Shown in pieces: positions 9,366 through 22,196 of a stretch of 64,000 nucleotides of DNA. The stretch is from Odiellus spinosus. Lineage: Eukaryota > Arthropoda > Arachnida > Opiliones > Phalangiidae. Location: contig OY987231.1 in the NCBI GenBank assembly GCA_963920705.1, forward strand, positions 5,697,424-5,761,423, written 5' to 3'. Each line of letters begins with the position of its first letter. The first letter of the stretch is position 1. A program made the translations under genes and the position numbers. The notes below the pieces were generated by a model that did not search any database, was not told where the DNA came from, and saw nothing but the letters and a program-made list of their open reading frames with translations.

Positions 9366-12043
9366 CTAGGCCAAGGAAATGGGCAGCTTCCTTCGTTTAA
9401 ATTTCTTTCTATTCGTGGGTGTAATTACGGCGAAAAGCATCTCAATGGCCCACAGGTTAAAAGCGAAAGTCCAACTGAAAACCAACATTAAGAGAAGCTG
9501 TTTCAAATCATCAAAGGTGATGAAGCGCATATCGTCTTCTTCTAATTCCCGAGCTTCATCGATTCGTTTATCGTACTCCCATTTCTCCAAGAGACCCGAA
9601 CTGGACAGAAATTTCAGCCTGAACAAAAAATACAAGCAGTTTAAAACTATTAAACCACTGGAGAATGCAACGCGACTACCCGATCGAGTGATTTTTCCCC
9701 GATTCCTTATCGTTTAAATAGTTGCCTAATTCATTAGTATAAATATTTATAAACCTAAACCTAGATATCCATATTTTAACTTACACTTTAACTAGGCGTA
9801 TTGACCTCATCACGCCTGTTTATTTTCTTCCTCGTGGCTCCCTTTGAATTCTTACTCGTAATCTAGTATTCTTCACGAAACGCGAAACCTTCCCATTTCC
9901 AATTCATTTTGTTATTAAGAAATTAGAAATAGGCTTAGCTCTATTGACCTTGTGACTTGGTCAAAATGTTCGTCAAACTTACCATTTATTAAGCTCTTCT
10001 TTGCATGGAAATTGATGGTTGAAGACGATGGAGAAGTGAATGGAGAAAAGGCTCTCGCTGGAGAAATGGAACAATTTAAACGGAATATTCTTGTCAATAA
10101 AATCCTTCTTCAACCAGGTTTTAGGCCAAATTAAAGCGAACTTTTCATTCAGGACCCTAGAGATGGCTTCGTCCAAAGTCAAGGGCGCTTTGAATCCATT
10201 CCTTTTATTCGTCACGGCGAAGATCACCAAATTTTCGGCGCGCGATGTCTAATATAAAAATTAAATCGCGTATCTACTTTAAAAAATAATTACGCGACAT
10301 TTAGAATGATTCTAGAACGTAATTAACGGTAAATTTAGAATGGAGAGGTTCCACATAGAACGAAATAGGAATGAAAACGAGATTACCTACCAATAGCGCT
10401 ACCTGGCTGGAGGTGCCTTGAACTCCGCTGATGACGTATTTCTGAGTACGGATGGCATTGACCATGTCTAGAAGGGTATCAATCGGTTTCGAAACGGGGG
10501 AGTGGCTAGTGTTGGCCGTCAAGAAGCACTTGTACAGTATGGACACGCTTCCGCAAAATACTGTCAACGTTAACGCCAAAACGATCGAGATCCGACCAAT
10601 CTCGTTTCGGGCAATGAACTTTCCTAGAAAGTGTTAAACTGTCCATTTCATTTAAATTAATATAATTTAGTAATTATTATAATTTTGAGAAAAGAGATTA
10701 ATTTGGCAAGCCTCGGAAAAGGCTGCAAAACTATATCGCCAGAATGCAATATACCCGATTAAGCCGCGTTCAAACCTTTTCGCCGAGCAGTCGAATCGAT
10801 TTGAATCAATTTTTCGAAACCGATGAAACTATAGCCGCGTTCATACTAGGCCTTAGAATCGATATAAATATTTCAAACGATTCGTTGGAGTTGTTGAATT
10901 GAAATCGATTGGGATTCAGTTTTGAGCATTTTTTTCTGGCTTTGTTCATCGCCCTTTTATGGAGCGATAAAACCGGTACAAAAAGCTAGGTTTCTAAAAC
11001 GTCAATCTTTGAGAGTATTGAAACATATTGGTGGCTACTATTTGTAATTTCTCCATGAGTGAAAACTGTATAGGACAAAATATTGCAGGGGTCTATTAAA
11101 ATATTAAATTCCAAACCTTGCGAAAGGGCGATTTTTATAACATTCCATATATCGAAGAAAATTTGAATTTTGCGCCATTTTAACCATTTAACGCCCAAAA
11201 TGAAAAGGCATAAAAAGATTAAATAACACAACCACACCTGTAGATAATATAAAATGGTTAAATCGCTCGTATTTATAGGGAATAAGTGATTTTTAGTCCC
11301 GAGTACTATTTTACTTTCGGTTCCATAGGCATCGCTAAGAAGGCATCGGTTTGTTTATATTTTCCCGGTTTAGCAGTTACAATTGCAACCTCATCCTGAA
11401 GGTAAGCGTCAGAGAAATGGACGAATTTTGCTCTTTGCGCTGTAGCGGCCACCGTTGAAATCGCCAAGTCCGCTTCCTAAAGAGATCCGCGAGATTGAAA
11501 TACGTCGCGAGTTCGCGAAAAGTCTTTACACGTGCAAGCCAGATTTTTGCGTGTACAGCCTTGTTCGAAAATTGTTACTTTAGCTACGTTCACACTAGAG
11601 ACTTCGGTACCGTTTTCAAATCGATTTGAACGTTCAAAGGTAAATAATTCTGTTGACCATAAAATTGAGCAATTTAAATTTTACATAAAGGTTATAAACA
11701 GGTTCAAAGTGTAATAGCGTGAACGCGGCTTTTTAAACGAGTGTAGCTAGGCTTAAACGCCTACCTTTCTAGATACCATTCCGATTAAGCCGGTACAATT
11801 TCCTTCGTCTGAACAGGCACCCCATTGCCCATCATTGGGGGTCACGATCTTGTACCTTTATAAACAAATTCAACATTGTCACTACTGTTAAATCTTTTCA
11901 AGATCTATACGTTTCTCGTTACGTTACTCGAAAGCCATTTTTTCCGAGAGAACTTTAAGAATTTCAAAATCTCTTCCGACAAACGACAACGGACCCGCCT
12001 TTGACGATTCACTCGACGTTTTAACGAATTGAAAGGCGTAGTG
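9366..12043 (-). CDS. Ionotropic receptor / iGluR-like channel subunit (5' end not found)
   Basis: Seven in-phase exons on the minus strand: 12043-11928, 11855-11765, 11476-11315, 11237-11117, 10623-10403, 10248-9983 and 9618-9366 (stop TAG), together 409 residues. The first three encode the S1 ligand-binding lobe, including DGQWGA, GLIGMVSRK and EADLAIST followed by RAKFVHFSDAY, which align with the glutamate-receptor S1 core. Exon 4 is TM1 (VWLCYLIFLCLFILG) and a short loop. Exon 5 holds a TM3-like helix but lacks the classic SYTANLAAF signature. Exon 6 is the S2 lobe ending FPCKEELNKW, and exon 7 carries TM4 and a basic tail. This divergence fits a chemosensory IR rather than a synaptic receptor; a divergent iGluR is the alternative. 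A stop directly precedes the first exon's acceptor, so 5' exons must lie upstream in the repeat-filled 12.1-16.6 kb. Confidence 0.85.
9619..9982. other. Intron of the IR gene with a solo MITE end
   Basis: Lies between the last two IR exons. At about 9658-9725 it contains one end of the AGGGAGAATGC family (GAGAATGCAAC, then ATTCCTTATCGTTTAAATA) without the opposite end, so it is a truncated copy. The rest is unremarkable AT-rich intron. Confidence 0.6.
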
Positions 12044-12481
12044 CTAAAATAATACAAATCATAAAAATCACGCTTCGCCGAATTTACTGGTATCATTAAC
12101 TACGTTCACACTAGTCTGTAACTTTTAGCGACGAAGTATCTAATATCAAGTTTGAATAGTTTTTTATGAACGCCTCAATGCAGTTTTGTTTGATTACGCG
12201 TTTTTAATAGTATGATAAAACTAAAAATATAATCCATAGGGATTCCAAAACAAATTGTGACAGCTTCACTTTAAATAATCCCCCTTCGAATTACGTTATT
12301 AGCGGCGATCGTCAACGTGGTATTTTGACGGCTCTTCATGGGTGCTCGTCTATTCGTAATCTTCTATCATCGTGGCACCAAAAAATTAAAAATTGGTCTC
12401 AATTAGAGTCGTAACACAAACTCACCGAGTTCAATTTAATAATAAAATGTTCTTCAAATTTTGATTACTAATTCTCTAATT

Positions 12482-12873
12482 CTTGGAGCTAAAAATGGAA
12501 CAGCCTTTGAATTTATTTTCAAACCATTTTTAGACACGTTTTTGGTGTTTAAATTAATTTGTAAAGTTTGGCCAAAGAATAAAAGTAAATATAAAATCGA
12601 GCCAATCATTATTTCAACCTTCAATAGCGCTTGTAAAGTCTGAACATTAAGAAAATAGGCCGGGGTTTGATGCCTGTCTTAGGCATCAAACACAGGCCAA
12701 TTCTTTTAATGTTAGGACATTACAAGCGCTGTTGAAGGCTCAATAATATGATTGCTCCGAATATATATTTACAGTTTTTCAAATTTTACCAAAGTCCATG
12801 CTTAAATGGCAGGGTAATTCCGAAAATAAGTTCTATAGGCATAATTGTTCCAGTTTTAACTGCAAGTTTCCCT
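12482..12873. mobile_element. AGGGAAACTTGGAGC MITE copy 2, left end lost
   Basis: The paralogue of 3001-3434 through the segmental duplication. The right end GCAAGTTTCCCT and TTAA (12874-12877) are intact, but the left terminus has been replaced, starting at CTTGGAGCTAAAAATGG. It diverges moderately from its partner. Confidence 0.75.
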
Positions 12874-12894
12874 TTAAGTAAAACGGTATAATAT

Positions 12895-13312
12895 CAGAGG
12901 TATATAATAACTCCCTTCGGGGGGAAGTATGAAAGCCCCTATACTACCAATGCTAAAAATCACGAACAACAAGAGCCCGCTGCTGACTATCTAGGCCACT
13001 AAGCTCGCGCTGGACTTCTCAATGTCGCTACTCTAGTAAATGGTCTTTGTATAAACAAGACGGCTCGATTTGTGTTTAGAACTTCCTGTCTCAGGAGACA
13101 GGCTGTCTGTTAAATTGGAGTCGAAGGTTGACTTCAGCTCGCAAGTTCCGGAAGTGTGCGTAGAGAAAATTTAGTGAGGTTCAAAATGGTGTAACTATTT
13201 TTTGGGAGTAAAGCGGTGTGTCGATCCGCCGCGATTTACGCCGGGCACTTGTTGTTCGTCGATTTTGCCTACCTTTCATACTTCCCGCGAAGGGGGTTAT
13301 TATATACCTCTG
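12895..13312. mobile_element. CAGAGGTA MITE copy 1 (7-bp TSD)
   Basis: Inverted ends CAGAGGTATATAATAAC continue through CCTTCGGG to TATGAAAG. The perfect target duplication is ATAATAT (12888-12894 and 13313-13319). The unoccupied site survives in the duplicated block at 3446-3452, where ATAATAT is present once. The element is very similar to 24605-25023, so both moved recently. No transposase frame. Confidence 0.94.
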
Positions 13313-13699
13313 ATAATATCAAATTTCGAGTCTCGAATGAAATACCAATAACATTCGAAATTCCTGATTGCTACGAACCCAAGAAGTCATTCGTGTACGT
13401 AAGAACCTGGGAATACATCATTAGCCTCTGGAACTATCCTCGCATACTTGGTAGCCAAAAGGGGTATGCTATATTCACTCGCTCACACGACTCTAAATAG
13501 TACTGTGGTTTGATTTTTCTCCTGAGGCGAATTCCTTACGCTATAGATCTTGTAGTTTAACAACAATAGTTTTGGGTTTCATAGATTGATTTTAACGATC
13601 AAGTTCGTGAGGTAGGGGTTTAGAGTACCTCCCAGGTGCTTAGGAACCTCGACAACTTTAACCGTTCAAATACGACACGAAAGATTTCATCACTATAGT

Positions 13700-14036
13700 C
13701 AGAAGCCGATGAAACCCTCCTTTGAAGTCTACTACTCCAATGTTCCATATAGCGCTCCTCTCTGTATGGGTAAAATTCCCAATTTTACGAGTTAGAAGGG
13801 GTCCTACTTCATCCCCCCTGTCTACGGAAAATTGGAAATTCTCTCTCTCCACAAACGACGACGTTTTTTTGACGAACTCCAAGGCTGCTAGAGATATTCG
13901 CTCGACGAGCTCCCGCTCCGAAAACATCTACCGTTAGGAGGCGTACGGATCGCGCCTTTTGAGAATAACCCATACAGAGAGGGGTAGACAAGACCCGGGA
14001 GTAATAGACTTCAAAGGAGGGTTTCATCGGCTTCTG
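13700..14036. mobile_element. CAGAAGCC-family MITE copy 2 (7-bp TSD)
   Basis: Inverted ends as in 1202-1532. The duplication is CTATAGT at 13693-13699 and CTACAGT at 14037-14043 (6 of 7). It inserted into segmental-duplication copy 2 and is absent from copy 1. Confidence 0.9.
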
Positions 14037-16609
14037 CTACAGTAAATATATTTTAAATTTAATGGATTTTACATAATTAAGACAATGGAAATCGATTTTC
14101 GTGGCCCCAGTTGTCCCAATTACGAAACCTTTTCCCCTGCAGCCCGTGTAATCAAACACGCAATTGCTCTCCAATCCTTAAAGGCTATTGTTTTGGTCGC
14201 GAATGGAACTAGATATAACCAAAAACCAAGTTGTTTTGGTAAAAATCTAGAATAGCTGTCTCAAATCGAATAAAAAAATTGTTATAAGCAATCGATTGCG
14301 TGGTTAGTATACGCTACGTTCACACTAGGAAGTTTAAAACCGTTTTGAATCTTCAAAATCAACTTTTTAAGATAATAATTACGCGTTCTGATTATATGAT
14401 ATTTAAAGTTGACATGAAAAACAGAAGATGCGTTCATAATAGGCCTTGGAGTCAAAAAAAACGTTTCGCTGCTAGAAGTCGTGTGAACGGAAAACCGATT
14501 TTCTTGAATCGAGTTGAATCGAAACTGCTCCGGGAACCAAAGCCTCGTTCATACATAGGCCTAAATGCGCTTCGTTGCGGTTCGATTTCTATAACTGGTT
14601 ATCAAACCAACGTGAGAAATCAGTTGGTGTTGGTTCGGGAAGCAGCTTGGCCAAGTCACTTCGGCTCAATCCGCTTTGAAAATAACGAGGCGGGGAGACA
14701 TATTTGCTGATAAATCTTAAAATAACGCGAGTAAAATTATACTTTCTGTCAAAAATTATTAACCAACGAGTTACAAACACGATTTACTAATTAGTTTGAG
14801 ATAACTATTTAAAAATTTTAAATTCTGGGCATTTTTTAAAACGACGCTAAGCCTTGGCTTAGGTCGAACCGGGGCGAACGGCCGCGAACCGTCTTGTCAA
14901 CGTGTGAACCAGGGAAAACGGAAAACGCTTCGAACTGGTTTTGGAACCGATTTTGCCTTCAAGTGTGAACGAGGCTCAATTAACTTCAAAGAAAAAGGTT
15001 TCTTCCAGCGAACGCGCAAGAATAATTCAGACCTTGGATAAACCCAATATATTCTACGGAAAATCGAGGGTTACGTTTAGCAATTTTCTATATAGAGAAT
15101 AGAGATCGGGGTTTGGACAAAATAATCCACAACTATCACTTAATCAGTTAATCATAAAAAATTAATCGGAAAATTATTCGCGATTACATTGGATTTATCA
15201 TAGACTTTCCTCGAAAAATTTTAAGTTATGAATAAAGATAAAATAATCAGAAATTTCTTGTCCAAACCCCGATCTCTAATAGAGAAAAGTCGCTTTCACA
15301 CTAGAGACTTTGAAACCGTTTCTATCTGTTTTAGAAATGTCAAATTGAGGTTTTAAAGTCTCTAGTGTGAACGTAACTTTAGTCGTTGGCTCGGGAAACG
15401 TTTTTTCTCGAATCGATTTCAATCGATTTCTCGCAACTGCTTCAGGAACTTAAGTCGCGTACATACTAGGCCTTGGAATCGATTTAAAACGTTTCAAAAC
15501 GGTTTGCTAGAGTCGTGTGAACAGCAAGCCGTCTTTTCTCGAATCGATTTGATTCGATTTCTCGAAACTATTTCGGGAACCAGTTTCATATCGATTCGGT
15601 TTCAATAACCGATGGCTGAAGATATAATGAATCGATTCATAAAGATAATGCGTGAACGCGTGACACCCAAAACGATTCCTGGCGACTTGATTATCGGTTT
15701 GATTTTACCGTTTCAAATCCATTAAGATTATTGCTATTGTGACCCTTCAAACCAATTCGTTTTCAACAACCTACAGATGAAACTACAATAAAACGGTAGA
15801 TGAAGATGATACGTGAACAGATGGTCCTTAAATATCGATTAGATCTTACAGTTTAAAATCGATTTGGATACGCTAATGTGAACGTGGCTAGTTTAACCTT
15901 TCAAAAACGGTTCGAAACGGTTTAAAAGTCTATAGCGTGAACACGGCTTAAAGTTTTCATGGCTTTGACAGAGCATTGCATTCGAACTTCGAAATCTTAT
16001 GAACTCTTGAGTTCAGTTTTGTTAGTGAGTGATGCAAAGATTTCCAATATTTTGTAGAGCCGAGTTCTCGAGTGTCTGCTTCCTCGGACAAATCAGATGA
16101 GCTGGCTTAATTTTAAACCCAAGATATTCTAAGAGAAAATCAAGGGCTATCCAAGTTTCTAGATAAAGTTTACACGTTTTTCAAGGTAAGGGCAGACCAA
16201 GATCATTGGATTCTCACATTAGGTTAATATTAAAGCTATTATTTGCGTAATTTTATTTTTTATATACGGGTAAGCAAAGGCCGCGTTTTCAATCAAGATT
16301 TTTCGGCAAAGAATCAAATAGTGTCACGTTTACTAACGCATAATAGTTAAAACAGAGAGTGTAATCGATATATCCATTCGCGCCCTGCAGTCCAAGGCCC
16401 ACAGTTTCCCCCATTGTGAACCTTTCCCCAAACAAACACGCAAATTATAAACGTACTTGCCTCTCCAATCCATATATAAGTACGTGTCTATTTTAATTGG
16501 AACTAGAAGAAATGAGACTGGATATCGTGATTGAATCTAAACAAGATAGAACGGAACGAAAAAACGGTTAAGAGCGTGATCGGAAAGATAGTTATATTAT
16601 ATTAATTAT

Positions 16610-16615
16610 TTTATT
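16610..16615 (-). terminator. Candidate polyadenylation signal AATAAA
   Basis: AATAAA on the minus strand only 16 nt beyond the hydroxylase stop codon. If used, the 3' UTR would be unusually short. A matching TTTATT lies in segmental-duplication copy 1 near 8035. Confidence 0.4.
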
Positions 16616-16630
16616 TTTCTCGACTATTAG

Positions 16631-19600
16631 TTAAGTGGCGATATCATCGAAGCATTCCTTAATTTCAGCTTCCGTAGCTTCTTCCCTGCTTTTTCCGTAA
16701 CCGTAAAATATCTTTTCCGTATAGATTTTGTCTTTGATTCTCAGCGTTCCGTGAAGTTTATCCCATATTGACGTGTTGAAACCGAAATTAACGTGGAAAT
16801 ACCTTCGAAACATTGAGCCAGTTTTATTAATTTTATTAGAATGAGATGATAGGAGAGAGGTGTGGGGCCGAATTAAGAGGGGATCCTTGGAGGCCTACTG
16901 ATGCCGTGCACCCCCCTCCCCGAAACTGATACGACCCTTAAAGGGAAAATGAAACCTAATAACAAGTGATTTCTTTATCGATTCCTTATCGTTTAAATAG
17001 GCCTAGTCCACCAATAAAAATCTTACAAAACAAATCTTAAACTAGAAATAAATTTAAAACTTACCCGTAAAATAGGCTTAGCGGGATTCATGGAGATCCT
17101 GATTTCCTCGCGTATAAGGTCTAGCGACCAATCGAACGCGATTGTAAGACTCGTGGAGATCTCGCGTGAACGACGCCTTTTCTCATTGGTCGCTAGACCT
17201 TATAAGGAGATCATTCAGGATCTCCATGAATCCCGCTAAGCCTATTTTGAAGGTAAGTTTTAAATTTATTTTTATTCTAGTATCATATTTGTTTTGTAAA
17301 CAAATAGATAAAAATCACTTGTTGTTAGGTTGCATTCTCCTTTGAAAAGGAGTCACCTTTCTAACTCTTTGGTCTCGTGCGAAAAGCGGGACCAATTTCC
17401 TCGTAAGGAAGATTAACCAATTGGTTGTAAAATCTGTACACTGACTACGCGATTAAGTAACGAATTATAGGCTTTTTCAATGATAAATAGGTACAAGGTT
17501 ACGTAATCACTTAAGTACAGACAAAAGCTTGTACACAGATTACGATCCGAGGGATTATTCTATTGGTTTAGCAAGGCGTAATTTAGGATTTAGCACAGTC
17601 TTCAGAATATCATAGAAAATAGCCACGTAAACGTAGTTTGAGCGTAACAAAAGATGGATAGTGACTGGGTTAAGGCCCTCCCCTTTGAGCTAATTTTCTT
17701 CGAGGTTGATCACCCTCTTAATACATTTTACAGGATTCTAGGGTCTCTCATCTAATATTATCCCCCTGAAGATTATAATTTAAGCCAAATAATTATCTTA
17801 CTGATGGTGGTTATCGTGGAAGGTAGTTGCCGGCTGCCATGGCCAAATAGAATCCATTTCAACTCCGGAATGATCAATTATTCCGTAGTAAAACATGTAT
17901 ATCGTATTTCCCACTATTAAACCTATTGAATTAATGACGGGAAATTAATAATCGTGGTATAGGAGTATTAACAAATCAACGCGTATCTCAATAGGAACCG
18001 AGAGAGTTGCGGCAAACAAAGCGAGTGCAATCGCTTAACTATAACAATACCTCGCGAGGTTAAAAAAACTAGTAGCACGATTTACAAACTTGCTCGCGGA
18101 TGATGAAAACGTTATCCCGAAAATAATGCTACGGTTACACTAGCATTTCTTAATCGATTTGAAACGGCAAAAGCAAACCGATATTCAAATTTTAAGCGAC
18201 ATGCACGCGTTCACGCATAATCTTAATAAATCGTTTTATTGTAGCTTCATCTATCAGTTGATGAAACCGAATCGGTATGAACCTGGTTCCCGAAGCAGTT
18301 TCGAGAAATCGAATCAAATCGATTCGAGAAAAAACGGTTTCTAGTTCATACGACTCTAGCGAAACGTTTTGAATCGGTTTAAATCGATTCTAAGGCCTAG
18401 TATGAACGCAGCTATACAGATACAAATTTTGATTAGTAATCGTGACACTATCCCTTTAAAGTAGCATGGCCAACTTAGATAAGCTCCTTCTCAGGTGACG
18501 GTGGAGCTGATCTAAGTTGGCCAATAAAGTAGACATATGCACCTGCTGACTCGATTCAGTCTATAACAAATTGATCTCGCAAAAAGCTCTCGAATTTAAT
18601 CTTTAGATTAAAGGGAAACTTGGAGCTAAAAATGGAACAGCTCGTAAATAATTATGAATTCGGGCCACTCATATTATTTCAGCGCTTGTAATGTCCTAAC
18701 ATTAAGAGAATAGGCCTGGATTTGACTCCCAAGTCACGGGCATTAAACGACTACCTATTGCCGAAGTCAGATTGCGTGTGTCTACTTTAATCTTTCTTTC
18801 TTGCTCACTAAGAGGCTAAAGCTCGGCATCTTTACAAGATTCTTTAAAATTGCAATGACTACTTGCGTATAAAATAAGTACTTAATAGAAACAAGTTGCA
18901 ACTTTAATTACACTTTATTTATTGCGTAATTAAAGTTGTACTTGCTTTCATTAAGTCCTTAATTTTATAAGACCGGTATTGTTAGTTTATCCCGCGCTCT
19001 CTTTGGGTTTTGAGTCATCTTTTCTATCGTCCAGATAGAATGGTTTCTCTGGTTATTGAGATAGGTGACGTCTATTTGTTAATAGTCGTATGTAAATTTT
19101 CAGTAAAGCTGGTAGCTTATTCGAATTACTCCAGTGTATAGGAACGCAGAACATCGGTACAAAACTTATTGATTGATACGTTAACATTTCCACAGGATGC
19201 ATCGCCGTAGCCGAGAAAGGCGTTGGTTGTTTATAACGATGATGCATTTTGTGTATATTACGATACATAAAAGGAAAATGCATAAACCGGTGAGCGTAGT
19301 AAAGAGAAAGATCCTAGAGTGAGAGAAAGAGAGAGAGTAAAGAAATTCAGGTGAAAAAAAAGACCCTAGAAGTATATTCATAAGTCTATTATTATGTCTA
19401 AGTAGCCAGGTAACAATGCTATCTATGAGAGGTATCAGAAGCCGATGAATCTCTCCTTTGAAGTCTATTACTCCCTAGTCTTGTCTACCCCTCTCTGTAT
19501 GGGCTAGTTTCAAAAAGCGCGATTCGTACGCCTCCTAACGGTAGATATTTTCGGAGCGAGAGTTCGTCGAGCGAATATCTCTAGCAGCCTTGGAGTTCGT

Positions 19601-22143
19601 CAAAAAAACGTCGTCGTTTGTGGAGAGAGAGAATTTCCAATTTTACGTACACAGGGGGTATGAAGTAGGACCCCTCCGATCTCGTAAAATTGGGAGTTTT
19701 ACCCATACAGAGAGGAGCGCTATAACGAACATTAGAGTAGTAGACTTCAAAGGAGGGTTTCATCTACTTCTGGAGTTATCTATGTGTGGTCGACTTTAAC
19801 ATTTACTTGAACGCCGCGATGCTGACATTTCCCTCACATCTTACAGTATCAACAGCTGAACACCAACCAAACAGGAAATCTGGTTTTCAGTTCAAAAAAT
19901 CCGCCCTACCATAATCAAGGGACCTTTTCCATTCCAAGAAAAATGGCATTTTTTACTCTTTAGACCAACGTGACGGTCAGAATCACGTGTATAGCCTTTC
20001 ATTCCGTACAAATCTATTCCCTTGTCTATCTCGTAGAAACCAAATTATGGAGAAGAGTTGGATGATTAGCATTGAACATTCTGAAATCAGGAACTAGGGG
20101 TCTGATAGTTTTTTGAGCATCGTCTTCGTTATTGATACAATTAAGGGAGAGTTGTTTAAAAGATAGAAAACTTGTTCTGCAAAGCCATTTCGGTTATGAC
20201 TCGCAATTAAATAAATAAACAGTCGCCTTCATGTTCATCCAGTGGAGCTGGATCAGAGAATATTATCAAAATCGCGAGATAGCCCTGACGAAACGATTCA
20301 TATATTTTAGCTACGGTCACACTAGCATTTCTTAATCGGTTTGAAACGATAAAATCAAACCGATATTCAAATCGCCAGGAATCGTTTTAAGAGTCACGCG
20401 TTATCTTTATATATCGATTTTTTGTAGCTTCATCTATCGGTTGTTGAAACCGAATCGGTACGAAACTGGTTCCCGAATCAAATCGATTCGAGAAAAGACG
20501 GCCGCTGTTCACACGACTCTAGTGAAATGTTTTGAAACGGTTTAAATCGATTCCAAGGCCTAGTATAAACGCGGCTTTAGATGCCCAATCGAGATTCGAG
20601 AGGCCTTAGTTGGGTACTTAGAGATAATAATAGACTTATGGTGTATATCTAGCGTTGTGTTTAGGTAGAGAACTAACACTGTAAAGAAATAACAAAGGCG
20701 CCGATATTACGAAATACGTCAAGCCGTATTCGGTAAAATTATAGTAAAGGGTGCAGTATCCTCCATTAGCTAGGTAATAATTCATAAATCCGGATAATAC
20801 GCCACCTACAAACATTACGTCATTGAAATATAAAGTAATCACTCTTGAAAAACGTCTATAAATATACGCACTCAAAGCAATCATTGATGATCCTAAGATA
20901 ATTTCGTGTTTTTCGTCTTTCCAAGAGAGGAATTTCTTGGGTTGACATTTCCAAAGCTCAGGGCAATCTCTTTTCCTCACGTAGAAAAACCTAGTACAGA
21001 TAAGAAAACCTAGCCGAATAAATACCCTGTTCGAGACAAAGTATTTTATCTAGCTCATATTCGCCCAACATGAAATTTACTAAATGGCTAATTTTTACCT
21101 CCAACTAGTTGGAACAATTCGAGTTGGTTCGTGTGAATAATAAGTGGAAAAAAATTTGGGAAAATAAATCGTTCCAGAAAAATTGAGTTGTCGATGACCC
21201 AATAGTTGGTATTATAAAACTTCACTTCGTTCCAACCTTGAAATAAGGCAACATCTTTCGTAGGAACAGGTTCTATTTAACGGTTCTTTTTGTTGGTTTT
21301 AAGGTTGGCAAAAGTATAGATAATCCTATACTTTGACCCAACCTTGAAAAAAGGTAACATCTCGACGAGGGGTGGACATTCGTATAAATCCCGTACGCTA
21401 ACAAAAAAAAAAAAAAATCCCAAAATAAATCCGACAAAGATTTAAAATCTTATAAAAATCTTTAGATTTAAAAACAAATCTCAAATCCCCGTTAAAAATC
21501 AATAAATCCCTGAAATAAATCATAAATGCGAGGAAAAAAATTCCAAATTCGAAAATAAATCACCAGATCTACAATAAATCTTTAAATCAAATGATTTTTT
21601 CTAAATCCTAAGATTTTTTTCTAAATCCTAAGATTTTTTTCTAAATCCTAAGATTTTTTTCTAAATCCCAAGATTTTTTTCTAAATCCTAAGATTTTTTT
21701 TAAATCCCTAAATCTGGGGAATAAATCATAAATCACCGAAAAAATCTAAAAATCCATGAAAAAAATCATAAATCTTAGGAAAAAAAATCCCTAAATCTGA
21801 AAATAAATCACCAGATCTACAATAAATCTTTTAATCAAATGATTTTTTTTTAAATCTCAAGATTTTTTTTTTTTTTTTTAATCTTAAGATTTTGTTTTAA
21901 ATCCCTAAATCTGGGGAAAAAACCGATAAATCGCAAGGATTTATAAACCCCGTACGCTTTAATGGTGTATGTCCGACCCCTCGCATCTCGAATAGAGACA
22001 GGTGCTTTTTAACGGATTTTTTGCTGAATCCAATATTATTTTATAATACCAACTATTCTAGCCAACTTCAAGAATGTCACCAATTTAAGCCTCGTTCATT
22101 CAATTTCCTGGTAGACTATGTCTGTTTAAACAATAAGGAATCG

Positions 22144-22196
<53 letters not shown>

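Larger units (their letters stand above)
12118..16631. repeat. Segmental duplication, copy 2 (partner 2525-8057)
   Basis: Spans from about 75 bp beyond the first visible IR exon to the stop codon of the hydroxylase gene. It carries two insertions absent from copy 1: the CAGAGGTA element (12895-13312) and the CAGAAGCC element (13700-14036). Repeated blocks such as CTCTCCAATCC...GAACTAGA recur within it and in copy 1. No complete gene is visible, although missing IR 5' exons could be hidden here. Confidence 0.75.

Noticed and set aside
12044-12096. A start codon (ATGATACCA) with a 44-nt intron as the IR gene's first exon
   Set aside because: 44 nt is shorter than any other intron here, and the sequence upstream is a MITE fragment. 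The true 5' end remains unknown.
3454-13500. A 58-60-codon frame present in both segmental-duplication copies (3454-3627 and 13321-13500) with the same stop and a 6-bp in-frame indel
   Set aside because: By eye about ten codon differences change the amino acid and only about two are silent, so there is no sign of purifying selection. No domain is recognised.
19181-19381. Hydrophobic minus-strand frame overlapping hydroxylase exon 5
   Set aside because: It is the alternative frame of the exon encoding the histidine boxes. The correct frame is fixed by HRFMH and HKMHH and by splice phase.
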